Below the pieces are notes generated by a model. That model was not told the DNA's origin and ran no database searches. It saw only the letters and a program-made list of their open reading frames with translations. Shown here piece after piece: positions 11,965-22,804 of a stretch of DNA of 22,804 bases. Source of the stretch: a virus; IMG/VR virus record IMGVR_UViG_3300032304_000473, positions 1-22,804 of that record; one strand, written 5' to 3'. Within the stretch, counting starts at the first letter, position 1, and each line of letters begins with the position of its first letter. The position numbers and the translations under genes were made by a program.

Positions 11965-14860
11965 CAGGTATAGCTGTGGTCTTTTCCACAATGAATCTGG
12001 CGATGGCAGTATCGGAATTTATCAAACTTACGCCATCTGTAGCTGTTGTTTCGCCTCTAGCATACCAAGTTTTACCCTGTCTTCGTAACACAGTAATTCG
12101 GGTTCCCGCTGGTAGTGCTGTGGTAATTCGTATCTCTGCTGTTTCACCGTCTACGCTGAATTCAGCTTCTTGTGTTTCGTCTGCTGCTGGACTAGCAGCA
12201 CCATTGGCTTCTACGTAAACAGATTGAGGATCTTTTTTCAGTCTACGGCCTGCAGCAAACACTTCTATTTGATCGCAAGGGCCATAGGTTGTTGGTATAG
12301 AACTTCTATACCATGTGCCGCTTCTGGTGCCCTTTTGAGGCACAAAATCTAGCGGGCCAACTAATAATGTACTACCGTCGCTGGTAAAATCAGTTCTTTG
12401 CTGAACTTCGTTATAAGGAATCACTTCACTGTATCCTACATCAACTACTGCTGTACCCTGAGCATATGTATTTGCTATAGCTGTTCCTTGAGCACCTCTA
12501 CGTAGTTGACTCAACGTGTTGCCCGACTTCAACATGTATTCAATTCGTTCACCTTGTATGAACACAATACCTGGTAAATTTCTATTAGCTATTGGTTGAG
12601 ATAACCCGGTGGCATTAGTAACTTCAATCGTAGTATCGTAGTAGTTTAAGGCCTTGGCTAATTCGCATTCATCTTTTGAAAATCTATTGTAATGAAACAC
12701 ATTCAGCATGTCTTTGTGAATTTCATAAGCCGACGGTAATCTAAAAATGTCATTGGAGAAGTTTACAATTTTTATAATATCTGCAGGTGTAGAGTCTGCT
12801 GTGAGGTATACCACTGATCTAGGCAAACTCACATAATAGTCTTTGTCTTGTCTTAAACGAAGTCCGTTCTTATACACCCATACATAACTTACTGAAATTG
12901 GAGATCTCGATAACTGATACTGAACCTGTCCCCCAGTGCTTTCATCTTGAATAATGTCCATGGATGGATATTCACCGAACCAGGTAATATTGATTGCAGG
13001 ATTGATTGCCTCGGATACAAATCCAAAGTCGAATGTAGAATCGATTGTGATATTATTACCTTGTATAAAGTATTCTGCTCTAAGATCGTTTTCAATCTTG
13101 ATATTATCACCGATCGATAACTTGGCCGCATTAACAGTCACTACCTTAGCAGGACCATCTAGGGTGTAGTCTACAATGAATGTTGCTGGTTGATCATTTA
13201 TTAGAACTTTAAGATTTGCCGGTAATATGCTACCACCAGGTTCAAGCGGATCTACTCCTAGAGGAAATATATTATTAGTACCGTCGTATACAGCATACAC
13301 TGTATCAGGACCTTTCAACAAACGACCAGCGGCTTCGACTATCATTGAGCTTAGAGCCGAGCCTCTAGTCAATTCACTAAATCCAGTAATCTCAAAAGTT
13401 CTTGTACTTCCTTCAAAGAAGAAAGTTTCAGTATTAACTTGTACCAGAGACAATCCTGAACTATCAATATCGATTGCTGATTCCAAGCATACTATCTTAA
13501 CTATGTCACCCGTTTGCGGGGTGATTCCAAAATCTACTAAAGTTTTGCCTACCGCATCAACTACATCTGTGCTGTTGCGGAATCCCACATCAACCTGTGT
13601 GCCATTCACACTAACAAATACACTGCTAGTATTATCATAGTTGGCATTGGTCAAAAACAATCCAGTAACGCCATCTGCGGTATAGCTTTGATAATCTAAA
13701 ATACCAACACCGCCAATTCCTATACTGAGTATTTCCACAAATTCGCCTACTGACGGAGCCGACACAAAGTTTACAGTGTTTGTTTCAAGATTGATAGTGT
13801 AGTGTGTGTCTATGATTCGCGGAGTGTTAGACACATACACAAACACTGATTTACTTTCTAATACTGTTTGTCCTATGGCAAATTCTGTATCTGTGCCATT
13901 ACCTATTTTTACATTGGATTGCAGTGTCGCAGCCCCAGAGATTGCATTATTGTATATCTTGATCGAAACACTTTCTATAACCTGCCCTGGAACATTTTCT
14001 TCAGGTGCTGGTACTACTGTAGGATCTATAAATGTACCTCCAGTAATAGCAATTTCTTCCGCAGTAGTGCCATTAGCTGTAACATATGCGCCGGCTATTG
14101 CTGATAGAGATCCGCCAGTGAGTCTAGTATCTAAAATGTTATTATCATTTATAGAAACACTACCGTCGCTTTCTACAGGACGGAATATGAGAATATCACC
14201 GTCTGCGGTGCTTAGATATACACCGATAGTTACCACTGCATTCACACCGTCGCCAACAAATGTCGGCATTTCTGCTGTTGGGTTTATGCCTGTGCTAGAA
14301 TCTTGATTAGATGCATATGCTGAATCATCAACCCGTACCGTGATATTGGTATTTTTTCGTTTAATATAGATATTGATTTCTTGACCAGCAGTTGGAATAT
14401 ACGGCAGTGTTACTGTTCCAGTGCTACCGTCACAGACATGATAATAATCCGAGCTGGTTTCTACTGAATCCCAGTTATCCGTAAACCAAGGCAGTGCATC
14501 CCAACCGCCGGTAACATCGAATGTAGTGCCCTGAATCCTAACTCCGCCAAAGTCAATACCTGTCATTAGCTGATTTAGTTCTTTTCCTATCATGCCTGCT
14601 TTAGGTGAGTAGGATTGATTGATTCTATTCACCGCATCCAATAACAGAATGTTTTTGTCATAGGTCACTGTGATTACATTATCTCTAGGCGGAGCTGTGT
14701 TAAACACCAGTTTTCCACGTAATAAAGAATAGCTATCAGTAGCCTGATAATATAGACTGATAGTGTATTCACTAGCCAGCACCACTTGTGTTTTTTTAGT
14801 TACAAATGAAGTTTCGGTTACTCTAATTTTAGTTCTGTCATTAGTCGGTGGGTAATTCAA
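11960..14860 (-). other. Chain of repeated beta modules at the C-terminus of the giant protein
   Basis: From about residue 2630 to 3592 the protein repeats a loose unit: an F.L start strand, a VYV.G strand with polar turn, a D..Y.I strand, a V.F..AP strand and a G..V.I end strand. Clear instances are near 2960-3013 ([20 protein letters not shown]), 3033-3086 ([14 protein letters not shown]), 3173-3223 ([20 protein letters not shown]), 3278-3330 ([18 protein letters not shown]) and 3488-3556 ([20 protein letters not shown]). Such modules are common in phage fibre and appendage proteins; this is protein-level repetition only. Confidence 0.5.
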
Positions 14861-17800
14861 CAAGAACACCGCACTGTTGCCTGTGGCTGTAAATGACTGC
14901 GTCTGTGAAAATTTATTATAAATTCCGCCGGTGGAAATTCTATCAAATTTTATCGAGACATCAAATGTTCGAACTTGGGAATCGCCTATCACTGATACTG
15001 CTTTAGCTTGAATAGAAGTGGAGGTGTTTCCGCCTACTAATGTAATCGTTGGTGCTGCGGTATATCCGGATCCTGCAGTCAGTACCTGGATGGCTGAAAC
15101 TTTGCCGTTGGAGATAAATGCTTTGGCAGTGGCTCCGGTGCCTGTACCGCTGATCAACACTTTAGGAGGAGTGGTGTATCCCGAACCTTGTTGATATACT
15201 TCTATAGCTGTCACAGTGTAGGCGTTGTTATCTGCCCACCATTTCCACGGATACTGAGATATTTCTGCTGATGACATATTAACCGGATTAGCACGACCAT
15301 CAAAGACTGAATATGCCGGAGGTAAATCAAAATCGGCTATTGCTGATGAATATGTTTCTGGTTGGTCATATCGGCTGATATACTCTCTAACTGTGGTTCT
15401 AAAGGGTTTAACCTCGTTGATATAATCCTGATAACTTGATAAATTATCATTTTTGTAATTTGTAGGGCTTGCTAATGTGCCAATGTTATGGGTGGCATTT
15501 AGGAAACTGGTTTTGAATACCCAATCTACATATTGCTGTTCGCTTAACACATGCCGTATTGATGCAAAAAACAATTTATTCCATTCTACTGCGTAGTCGC
15601 CGACAAATACTTGTTGTTTGATGGCTGTGAAAATATTTCTTAATTCTTTAGAATTCTCAATGTCATATGTTGTAGTGTCAAATGCCTGTGTATTATCAAA
15701 CCCAACTCCAGTTACACCTGTATTATATAATGAAGAATTTATTTGAATAGTACCGAGCTGTCTGCTGACTAATAGATATCTATCTAGAAACAACTCGGCA
15801 GTATCTGATATTTTTTCAAACACTGCCCATCCGCCGGCAGCATATTCTTTGACTTTTATAATATCACCAATGGCAATTTGAGCATCAACTACTTCGTAGA
15901 TGCTGTCTAATTCTTTAATTATTCGAAGATTGCTAGTATATCCTGTGCGGATCCAATCTATTTTGCTCCAATATTTGGTTGTATCAAAGGATTGAGATTT
16001 GCTACGGAAATATACCTTACGAGAATCGTCCCAAGAATATATACTCCAAAAATTATTTAAGGTAGCATCATTGTTAACCAACACAGAAAAGTATCTAACC
16101 TGAACATTTATACTACTGTATTTTTTACCACGATTAGTTACTACCACAGCAATTACACGACCCTGGCCATCTATATGGCATACTGCGGTAGCATTAACTC
16201 CGTCTCCGGATATAGTAATCGGCGGGCCTAGATAAATTCCACTCTGCTCTTGATCAAATAATTCTTTAGGTTTGTATCCGTATCCTGGATCCACAATGTC
16301 AACGGTGTCTAATTCACCATTGATAAGATTACCCCGCAATATCGCACGTTTGGTATTGATTGTTCCCACCGTCTGTAGATCAACATCATTGTCTACCACT
16401 ACATCATAAAGGTTCAACGCAGAACTAGGCACAGCATCTACACTGCTGAGATTAGTAAAATCTATGGTTTCTGCAAACGTTTCTTTTTGTAAAATATTGT
16501 TGATATATTCTATAACAATCTTAAGTGCTAGAATTCTATCGACAAACATCGTCTGCCGAGGACGATATTCGATTCCGTATTTTTGTTTAGCTGACAACGA
16601 TATATCTGGAATTCTATTGCCAGCAATATCTGAACCTACAAGACTGTCAATCCATTTATTTTCTAATTTGACAGAAGGCAAACTATCAGCTACACCTTCT
16701 GTGAGCAATTGATATTCGTTATGTACAGGAATTTGTGATTCTAAATTTTTTCTAATTTGTAAATTTATCAGTGCAGTATCAGACTGCATAATTGATTTAA
16801 AATTATAGCTTAAAAATTTGTCTGATTGCAAAAATGCTACAAATGCAATACCAGTACCTGCGGGATTAGAAATTAGGTTTGCCACTTCAGCAGCTGATCG
16901 TTTACGGTCAGGCATATTAGGTGGAGTCACCGCCTTGCTTCTAACCCAGTAGTAGTACAATGTTTCTGAAACTTGACCTGTAGTAGAACTAAAGAAGAAT
17001 TTTACACTGTAAACATCATTGTTAGGATACAAAGGCTGTCCGCTGATGCCTTGAGCTAGACCTGCATTGGTGTCTGCCAAAGCTGCCCATTCATTAGGCA
17101 ATAAAACTGTTTCTACCCATTCATAGACATCAATGCTGGCGCCTTGCACTAGTTGATTCCAATTTCCTATTCTATAGGCAGAATCTTTTTGTTCTGCGTA
17201 TTGAAACTTAGCTGTGCTAATATTCCACCATAACTTACCTACATTTTTTTCCAACCAGTTAATGGCAGGATCTACTACCACTTCTAGTGTACCCACAGTA
17301 TATACTGCAGGGTCATAGAAGGTTTTATATTTTATTTCTTGTTCAGCTATGTTTAATATTTTTCCTCTAGCAGCATCAATGTAGTCTACATCTTGTATTT
17401 TTACGTTGTTAACATTATCATAGAGTTCAATTTTCTTTATTTTTCTTAGATCAACTAGTGGCTGTTGATTGGTTAACGTGATCCAACTTGCACCAGAGGC
17501 GTTGGCAGTAAACAAGCGAACGATTCCTTGATAGGTATTAGTCACTGAATTTTTATAGTAAGGCGATCCTACCAGTATCTTTGTACCCACACAATCTACA
17601 CTATGCCCAAACGACTCGTCTGCTTGTAAATCACTGTCAAGTTTTTCTGTGAGGAAGAATATTTGATCTTTTCTATCAAACACATATACGCCGCCGGTGA
17701 ATCCCTGTTCTACATAAAAGCGTGTTCTACTGTTATCAAACGCTGTGCCTTCTAATAGATCAAAGTTAACAGGAACCGGTGTTTTGGCATTTCTAGCGCC

Positions 17801-20800
17801 TACGGCTATCTTTGCACCATCGGGACTCACTGATACCGTAAAACCAAAATATTCATTGGCATAAATTTCATAACTCTGTAAACGCTGTTTCACGCGGAAT
17901 TCAGTGACTGGTTGATCTAGTTCCAACACATATACAGCACCTTGATCTTGATAGTTTATATCTGATCTAGGACAAGAAACAGCCAAAGTCGTTCCGTTGG
18001 AATCCATGTCCATACTGAACCCAAATTGATCCCCTGTGCTAATAACTAGTCCAGAATCAATGTCAGTGAACGATGCCAGAGAGCCGGCATTGATCATTTG
18101 AGTAAGTTCGTAGGAATCGTATTCAGTTTTCTTGTAAACAAAAATCTTACCGCTAGCAGTAGTTGTGCTATCCCCTACTTGTTGCCAATTTGCGCTGCCT
18201 GACGGATCTTCGTTGTAACTACGATATGTACTATCTGGGCCTAAAAACACATCCCCTAGCTGATAATACTGATATGACTCACTAGGTGATCCTCGATGTC
18301 TAACTGTTTCACCTTCAACATATTCTACATCGGCACGCCATAGTCCTCTGTAGTTAGCAAAGTAAGCACCGTCACTATCGGGTGCGCCTATGACCAATAT
18401 GCTGCCATCACTACTCATGGTCATAGAAAAACCAAATTGATCTCCCTGCTTGACCAATTCTGCTTTTTGTGTATCTGTTAACAATCCTGTGGTAGTGAAC
18501 TCTAATGTAGATCCGTCATCTTCTACAGAAATATTAGTAGGCAATGAACAGTGAGTTGAAATCTCACTGACCTTAAGCCAGTTCTGAGAATCTAGAGTAA
18601 TAGTACTGCCGTCCGATGTTGACTCATCTAGATTCTGCCATAGGTTGCCACGAACAGCTTCGATCACAGGATCTTGGGCGGCTTGCCATACTATTTCACC
18701 TTGCTTGTATGAATCAAACAGATTGTAAACACCCTTATACAACGGGTTTTCCATATGTATCCATTCAGTTCCGGTGTATTTGATTAGATATACTCTACCT
18801 GTGTTGTTGTATGATCCTATGGCAGATACTGCTAGATAGTATTCAGTTCCGTTCGCTCCGATGGTAATTTCTGATCCAAATTTTTCATTATCGGTAGGTC
18901 GAGGGCTTACAAACGCTGCGGTGTTGATATATCTGCCGCTGATAAATTCATATACCGCAACCATACCTTGTTGATAATAACCAGGATTACGTGCTGATGT
19001 TTCAGCAGGAATAACTGTGGTATGAGGCACCCAATCATCAGAATTTATAGCTATCTGAGTGCTGCCATCACCTAGACCTACAAAGTTTCCATTGGCATTT
19101 AACGCTCTGAAAAGTCTGCCGCTATAGAGTACAATGTCATTTTGTTCATAAGCTACTTCAGTCTGCCACTCGCCCATATATCTATTCACTACACCGCTGG
19201 CAGTAGGAGCGCCAATCACTAAAAATTTGCCGTCTGGGCTGACTGCCATTTTTTCACCAAAGGATCCCAGAGCGATGTCGTAGAATCCGATAGGCGGTGC
19301 TATGATCTGTTTTAACGAAAGGCCTGCATCTGTTTCCACATACACGTTTACAAATCCTGCGCCGGGCATGCTGCTGATCACGTGTTTGTTAATATTATCG
19401 TAAACAACTTTAGAGCCAGTGAGCAGTGGGGCTGAAGTGCCAAAATCTACTATGGGTTTTGAAGTATATAATTTATTTTTCTGTACCACTTCCCATTGAT
19501 CGTTACCGTTGTTGTCTACAAATACCAATGATTTGTTTTTTAGTAGTGCTGCTAGTTGTTGGTCAACTGCTGTGTAGTCAGCAAATCTTGCTGTAGTTAA
19601 CAACTGAATGTTAACTGTGGTGCTGGCATCTAACTCGGGGTCACTAATAGTTGCGTTGACCACCACTGTTATAGTGGTGTTGGTTACTGCGCTGACTTTG
19701 AAAAATCCGCTAAGATTAACAATCTCACGGAACCCCACATAATCGTCAACTGCTACTGAATGTGGTCTGTTCAGAGTCAGCCTAACTGTAGTATCGTCTA
19801 TACGCACTGTTTCAGTGACATATAACAGTGGGGACTCGTTGACTCTCAGTATCTGCCACGAGTCTTGATCGAACGTTACCCAGATGTGATCATTTTCGTT
19901 AACAGTAGTTATGTCCAGCGTAGGTAGTTGATCCATGGCGCTAATCACATGTTGATACTGTTCCGAACTAACATAGCCAGCAGTTAATTCTGGTTCTAGG
20001 TCTGCTGCGGTAGGTAAAATATCTACAGTATAAGGGATTAAAGAAATTGTAAAATCATTGGCGGTAAATCTATAATATTGATCTAAGGCATTAAGAGATT
20101 CGCTGCTAGTTACTAGATGCGGTTGCGGATTTAATTTAAATCTATTCTTTTCTAGTTGTATTTCAATTTCTGAAAATTGATCAACGCCGCCAACTTGTCC
20201 TAGTCTAAAGGCCCATTCTTCATGAAGTACAATACTATCGGAACCCGATCTGCTGAGCTTGTTAAAAATCTTAGTCACACTGTTTGCAGTGCCTTTTTCT
20301 CTAATAAATCCTTGGTACAATTGATATTGGCTCACAGAATCTTCTGCAAGATTTTGTAGATAGTCTCGTTGTTGATATCCTATAGCGTGTCTAGCTAATT
20401 CTCGTTGACTTTGATCAAGTCCCTGAGACGAAGTTTCAAAATAATCACTGAATTGTTTTATCTTATAATCAAAATTTGACACTAGCTGTTTGACCGGTTT
20501 TGAATCTAGTTTCGACCAGTTAGCATCATTGAATGTTTCTGTACCTAGTTGATTTACAAGGCTGGTCCAATCATACGATTTGTAAGATACAATATCACCT
20601 AGTTTGTAATCGTTGAACGGTTTCCAAGTCTGTATATCGACATTATCAAATATAAATCCTGGACTGGTATAGTCACCGTCCCAGTCTACTGTACGGAAGG
20701 CCTGCATCTTAATACGACCCTGACGATATCCAGTAGGCTTGTCATAGATGATATCATTGAATACTGTGCGATCATCAAATACCGTGACATGTTCTTTTAT

Positions 20801-22804
20801 TACATAATGCAGTCTTGCATAGTAGATACCGTCAGTGGTATTTGTGGTTTCTATCTTGAGGTTTTGAAAATTTCTGTTAACATTTATAAATCTCGGGGCC
20901 AACGGAGTTCCGTCACCTTTAAGGATTTGGTAGTCATAGAATCCGTCTAATAAATTGTCCGGTGTTCCTATTGGTATTGAGATCTCTAATTTTTGTGCAG
21001 ACGGACTTAGGGCAATAATGGCACCTGGTTCCCAATTGTGTTTGGTCCAGAACATAAATTCTTTAGCCGCACTGAGCCAATCCTGGCTGGTAGTATTTTG
21101 AGGATCAAAATTATCAAAGATGATTCCCTGTGTTTTCAAATAGCTTTCATAGCCTAATAGAAGATCTACTACTTCCTGTATACTGGTCAGCAGCGTTCCA
21201 TAACTGATCTGTCTTACTGACAATATGTTAAACACACGTCTACGTTGAGCTTCTATTGCACCTATTTTAGGTACATCACCTAGTTTCTGCCATAGACTAC
21301 GATCAAAATCTCCGCCGCTGCGATGTGTTTTTAATGCACGATAAAAATTACTTTGATATCTCACTAATACGCCGTTGTTGTAGTTTTTGTCTTGGATCCA
21401 GTCTGTGAATGATTCACTAGCACCGCCTACAGAGATTACAGGGTCTTTGCTGCTGGCTTGGGCTTGATGATAATTAAAGTAAGGATGAATATCGTCATAT
21501 CCTGCTAGTATCCAGCCGCCTGAGGTTTTTTCTAGGCGTACCCCGCTGTAACTTATTGTAGTTACAGGACTGCTAACATTGAATATAATGTCATAATTTT
21601 CCGAAGGAATAAAAATTCCAGACGAAGTAGCTGCGGGATTTTTAGAATCTAATAGATATTTCTGTTGCTGTTGATCAACGAAGCCACTCATCCTAAAACT
21701 AAGAGCCACATCTAATTTTTCTATTTTAGTCTGTAGACTATCCGGAGACAGCCCTTGAGATTTTGTATAGCTGATTAGATACTTTACCAATCCTACTGCT
21801 GTAGGATCTGTTACATAAGGAGCAATATCAGTAATCGTTGTAAAGAGATCTGTTGTCGAATTTACATACTGATCTAACTTGTTTTTTACTATTCTTGATC
21901 TATCAAAATTATCAGGTATGTATTCAAATGGTTTCATCAAACACATAGCAGTGACTATTGCGTAGGGCCATTCAGAACTAGATCTCCATGCGTATTCTAC
22001 CGGACTCACATCTCCTAGTACAAAAGGTCCGCGATTGTTGATCGAGGAAAAATCCTGTGCCAGATTAGAGTCCAACGGGCTTAACAGTTTGCCGTCTCCA
22101 TTTACTGGTATATGATTAACAAGCCCTGGACGCTTATATCTGTCATGTCGACCTGCTCGAATACCTTGGCGAATAACCCCAGCTTCGAGGTCTTCCCATA
22201 AAATCAAATTGTTACTAGTGTATGGTGCTGACCCATATTCTTCTTGCCACCAATCGGGCTGTTCGCTGAATCCTAGCATTTCCCAAGGGCAGCGATGTGG
22301 CCGATCTGTGTCGTAGAAATGTTGATAAACTCCTCTCCACCAGCCAGGAATATTTTTGGTCTTGGTAGGGTCTGACATATTTGAATAAGTGTAAGTGAAT
22401 GAGTTTTCACTGTCAAAGTATTCATTCAAGGTATAATTGATGTTGGTGTTTTGTATCCACTTGAGGAAATCCTGCACTACAATACCATCTAATTGATTTT
22501 TAGAATATTCACCGACACCGTAATATCCGGCTAGTATTTGATCTATGTCAAAAACTGCAGGATCATATTCCTGCTTAATGTTATTATAGATACGCAATTC
22601 AAGTTCTATAAGTAGATCATCTCTAAAATCATTAAAGGCCGCAGTGATACTGCCATCGTGTCCTTGTATCACATATCTAGGTTCTTGATAAGTGTCATCA
22701 AGAAATTTCGTCGGAGTGTATTTTTTGTACAATCCCATAGATGTAGGCGTTGGAGGAATATGATTGGTTGCAGTGCTGAGATATTCTCTTATCTCAATAG
22801 TATC
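11960..22804 (-). CDS. Giant multi-domain virion structural protein, 5' end beyond window (>=3614 aa)
   Basis: The frame ends at the TAA at 11962-11960 and is still open at the right edge: 22 in-frame codons precede the Met at 22738, with no stop and no ribosome-binding site, so that Met is probably internal. Numbering below is from that Met. The N-terminus has [20 protein letters not shown] and a Trp-rich [17 protein letters not shown] segment. Carbohydrate-binding-like W/Y modules lie near 451-488, 703-743, 1186-1238, 1336-1393 and 1463-1523. Six FG-GAP-like blades span about 1158-1750. Gly-Ser-Gly-Tyr-Thr repeats lie near 2137-2213 and 2504-2580, a [13 protein letters not shown] segment near 2720, and beta modules with VYVSN/Y.IN patterns from about 2630 to the end. 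[20 protein letters not shown] lies near 3400. Several of these motifs recur in very large structural proteins of T4-like cyanophages. It probably forms part of the baseplate periphery or a long adhesin; its exact place in the virion is unknown. Confidence 0.8.
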   Translation of the reverse strand, partial: DTIEIREYLSTATNHIPPTPTSMGLYKKYTPTKFLDDTYQEPRYVIQGHDGSITAAFNDFRDDLLIELELRIYNNIKQEYDPAVFDIDQILAGYYGVGEYSKNQLDGIVVQDFLKWIQNTNINYTLNEYFDSENSFTYTYSNMSDPTKTKNIPGWWRGVYQHFYDTDRPHRCPWEMLGFSEQPDWWQEEYGSAPYTSNNLILWEDLEAGVIRQGIRAGRHDRYKRPGLVNHIPVNGDGKLLSPLDSNLAQDFSSINNRGPFVLGDVSPVEYAWRSSSEWPYAIVTAMCLMKPFEYIPDNFDRSRIVKNKLDQYVNSTTDLFTTITDIAPYVTDPTAVGLVKYLISYTKSQGLSPDSLQTKIEKLDVALSFRMSGFVDQQQQKYLLDSKNPAATSSGIFIPSENYDIIFNVSSPVTTISYSGVRLEKTSGGWILAGYDDIHPYFNYHQAQASSKDPVISVGGASESFTDWIQDKNYNNGVLVRYQSNFYRALKTHRSGGDFDRSLWQKLGDVPKIGAIEAQRRRVFNILSVRQISYGTLLTSIQEVVDLLLGYESYLKTQGIIFDNFDPQNTTSQDWLSAAKEFMFWTKHNWEPGAIIALSPSAQKLEISIPIGTPDNLLDGFYDYQILKGDGTPLAPRFINVNRNFQNLKIETTNTTDGIYYARLHYVIKEHVTVFDDRTVFNDIIYDKPTGYRQGRIKMQAFRTVDWDGDYTSPGFIFDNVDIQTWKPFNDYKLGDIVSYKSYDWTSLVNQLGTETFNDANWSKLDSKPVKQLVSNFDYKIKQFSDYFETSSQGLDQSQRELARHAIGYQQRDYLQNLAEDSVSQYQLYQGFIREKGTANSVTKIFNKLSRSGSDSIVLHEEWAFRLGQVGGVDQFSEIEIQLEKNRFKLNPQPHLVTSSESLNALDQYYRFTANDFTISLIPYTVDILPTAADLEPELTAGYVSSEQYQHVISAMDQLPTLDITTVNENDHIWVTFDQDSWQILRVNESPLLYVTETVRIDDTTVRLTLNRPHSVAVDDYVGFREIVNLSGFFKVSAVTNTTITVVVNATISDPELDASTTVNIQLLTTARFADYTAVDQQLAALLKNKSLVFVDNNGNDQWEVVQKNKLYTSKPIVDFGTSAPLLTGSKVVYDNINKHVISSMPGAGFVNVYVETDAGLSLKQIIAPPIGFYDIALGSFGEKMAVSPDGKFLVIGAPTASGVVNRYMGEWQTEVAYEQNDIVLYSGRLFRALNANGNFVGLGDGSTQIAINSDDWVPHTTVIPAETSARNPGYYQQGMVAVYEFISGRYINTAAFVSPRPTDNEKFGSEITIGANGTEYYLAVSAIGSYNNTGRVYLIKYTGTEWIHMENPLYKGVYNLFDSYKQGEIVWQAAQDPVIEAVRGNLWQNLDESTSDGSTITLDSQNWLKVSEISTHCSLPTNISVEDDGSTLEFTTTGLLTDTQKAELVKQGDQFGFSMTMSSDGSILVIGAPDSDGAYFANYRGLWRADVEYVEGETVRHRGSPSESYQYYQLGDVFLGPDSTYRSYNEDPSGSANWQQVGDSTTTASGKIFVYKKTEYDSYELTQMINAGSLASFTDIDSGLVISTGDQFGFSMDMDSNGTTLAVSCPRSDINYQDQGAVYVLELDQPVTEFRVKQRLQSYEIYANEYFGFTVSVSPDGAKIAVGARNAKTPVPVNFDLLEGTAFDNSRTRFYVEQGFTGGVYVFDRKDQIFFLTEKLDSDLQADESFGHSVDCVGTKILVGSPYYKNSVTNTYQGIVRLFTANASGASWITLTNQQPLVDLRKIKKIELYDNVNNVKIQDVDYIDAARGKILNIAEQEIKYKTFYDPAVYTVGTLEVVVDPAINWLEKNVGKLWWNISTAKFQYAEQKDSAYRIGNWNQLVQGASIDVYEWVETVLLPNEWAALADTNAGLAQGISGQPLYPNNDVYSVKFFFSSTTGQVSETLYYYWVRSKAVTPPNMPDRKRSAAEVANLISNPAGTGIAFVAFLQSDKFLSYNFKSIMQSDTALINLQIRKNLESQIPVHNEYQLLTEGVADSLPSVKLENKWIDSLVGSDIAGNRIPDISLSAKQKYGIEYRPRQTMFVDRILALKIVIEYINNILQKETFAETIDFTNLSSVDAVPSSALNLYDVVVDNDVDLQTVGTINTKRAILRGNLINGELDTVDIVDPGYGYKPKELFDQEQSGIYLGPPITISGDGVNATAVCHIDGQGRVIAVVVTNRGKKYSSINVQVRYFSVLVNNDATLNNFWSIYSWDDSRKVYFRSKSQSFDTTKYWSKIDWIRTGYTSNLRIIKELDSIYEVVDAQIAIGDIIKVKEYAAGGWAVFEKISDTAELFLDRYLLVSRQLGTIQINSSLYNTGVTGVGFDNTQAFDTTTYDIENSKELRNIFTAIKQQVFVGDYAVEWNKLFFASIRHVLSEQQYVDWVFKTSFLNATHNIGTLASPTNYKNDNLSSYQDYINEVKPFRTTVREYISRYDQPETYSSAIADFDLPPAYSVFDGRANPVNMSSAEISQYPWKWWADNNAYTVTAIEVYQQGSGYTTPPKVLISGTGTGATAKAFISNGKVSAIQVLTAGSGYTAAPTITLVGGNTSTSIQAKAVSVIGDSQVRTFDVSIKFDRISTGGIYNKFSQTQSFTATGNSAVFLLNYPPTNDRTKIRVTETSFVTKKTQVVLASEYTISLYYQATDSYSLLRGKLVFNTAPPRDNVITVTYDKNILLLDAVNRINQSYSPKAGMIGKELNQLMTGIDFGGVRIQGTTFDVTGGWDALPWFTDNWDSVETSSDYYHVCDGSTGTVTLPYIPTAGQEINIYIKRKNTNITVRVDDSAYASNQDSSTGINPTAEMPTFVGDGVNAVVTIGVYLSTADGDILIFRPVESDGSVSINDNNILDTRLTGGSLSAIAGAYVTANGTTAEEIAITGGTFIDPTVVPAPEENVPGQVIESVSIKIYNNAISGAATLQSNVKIGNGTDTEFAIGQTVLESKSVFVYVSNTPRIIDTHYTINLETNTVNFVSAPSVGEFVEILSIGIGGVGILDYQSYTADGVTGLFLTNANYDNTSSVFVSVNGTQVDVGFRNSTDVVDAVGKTLVDFGITPQTGDIVKIVCLESAIDIDSSGLSLVQVNTETFFFEGSTRTFEITGFSELTRGSALSSMIVEAAGRLLKGPDTVYAVYDGTNNIFPLGVDPLEPGGSILPANLKVLINDQPATFIVDYTLDGPAKVVTVNAAKLSIGDNIKIENDLRAEYFIQGNNITIDSTFDFGFVSEAINPAINITWFGEYPSMDIIQDESTGGQVQYQLSRSPISVSYVWVYKNGLRLRQDKDYYVSLPRSVVYLTADSTPADIIKIVNFSNDIFRLPSAYEIHKDMLNVFHYNRFSKDECELAKALNYYDTTIEVTNATGLSQPIANRNLPGIVFIQGERIEYMLKSGNTLSQLRRGAQGTAIANTYAQGTAVVDVGYSEVIPYNEVQQRTDFTSDGSTLLVGPLDFVPQKGTRSGTWYRSSIPTTYGPCDQIEVFAAGRRLKKDPQSVYVEANGAASPAADETQEAEFSVDGETAEIRITTALPAGTRITVLRRQGKTWYARGETTATDGVSLINSDTAIARFIVEKTTAIPE
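17488..19268 (-). other. FG-GAP-like beta-propeller with interleaved carbohydrate-binding-like inserts
   Basis: Inside the giant gene, six segments share the pattern [DE]xFGxS, then SxDGxxLxVGAP, often ending in GxVYVF. Examples are [17 protein letters not shown] (near 19260-19205), [20 protein letters not shown] (near 18446), [20 protein letters not shown] (near 18036), [20 protein letters not shown] (near 17863) and [20 protein letters not shown] (near 17620). This is the blade signature of integrin-type FG-GAP propellers. Between blades 1-2, 2-3 and 3-4 lie inserts with a W.....Y..G..V...G..Y......W pattern resembling CBM5/12 modules. The assignment is by motif only. Confidence 0.6.

Noticed and set aside
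11932-11991. Longer N-terminus for the 216-aa gene from a TTG at 11991
   Set aside because: It would overlap the giant gene by 32 nt with a rare start codon and no ribosome-binding site; the late-promoter-like motif at 11956-11964 places the transcript start downstream.
12889-13131. Minus-strand frame of 80 codons within the giant gene
   Set aside because: It is a same-strand out-of-frame shadow of the giant frame and has no own start signal.
13806-14306. Plus-strand open frame of 166 codons opposite the giant gene
   Set aside because: It lies wholly antisense to a well-supported gene, has no ribosome-binding site or recognisable motif, and its hydrophobic Leu/Val/Ser bias is what antisense of Asn/Asp/Thr-rich coding sequence gives. 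The same holds for the other plus-strand frames (for example 8084-8503, 13227-13640, 3829-4224, 1468-1785).

Overview
The window looks like part of the late structural region of a T4-like myovirus of the type that infects marine or freshwater bacteria (cyanophages, pelagiphages and uncultured relatives). The evidence is recall-based recognition of protein motifs plus gene organisation. Every convincing gene is on the minus strand, genes are packed with overlaps or gaps of 0 to about 60 nt, the DNA is AT-rich, and nearly all products are long, beta-rich, Ser/Thr/Gly/Asn-rich virion proteins. I see no tRNA, rRNA, CRISPR array, insertion sequence, integrase or host-type gene. No database search was possible, so the taxonomic placement is inference.

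In transcription order (right to left): (1) 22804-11960, one giant open frame of at least 3614 codons that enters from beyond the right edge. It is a modular virion protein with a conserved N-terminal part, a FG-GAP-like beta-propeller with interleaved carbohydrate-binding-like modules, Gly-Ser-Gly-Tyr-Thr repeats and a long chain of beta modules. (2) 11931-11281, a conserved structural protein of unknown role. (3) 11278-2832, a fibre cassette of four large paralogues (705, 604, 756 and 605 aa). They share an N-terminal head of about 130-200 residues but end in four different C-terminal tips: a tail-collar domain, an unknown tip, a second unknown tip and an intramolecular-chaperone-like domain. 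A small gene resembling a tail-fibre assembly chaperone sits between the third and fourth. (4) 2832-894, two tandem paralogous virion proteins (304 and 335 aa). (5) 831-481, a small conserved protein of unknown function. (6) 484-1, the start of a putative GT-A-type glycosyltransferase, cut by the left edge and coupled to the previous gene by an ATGA overlap.

Three ATAAATA-type motifs, one a perfect TATAAATA, lie at gene boundaries (859-866, 4671-4679, 11956-11964) in the sense direction and look like T4-type late promoters. They would split the cluster into late units: the 216-aa protein onward, the 605-aa fibre onward, and the 116-aa protein plus glycosyltransferase. Read together, the window encodes a large part of the tail periphery: a giant structural or adhesion protein, several fibre-like proteins with a common docking head and different tips, a likely fibre chaperone, and a possible glycosyltransferase. 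The most notable content is the modular fibre array and the propeller-bearing giant protein.
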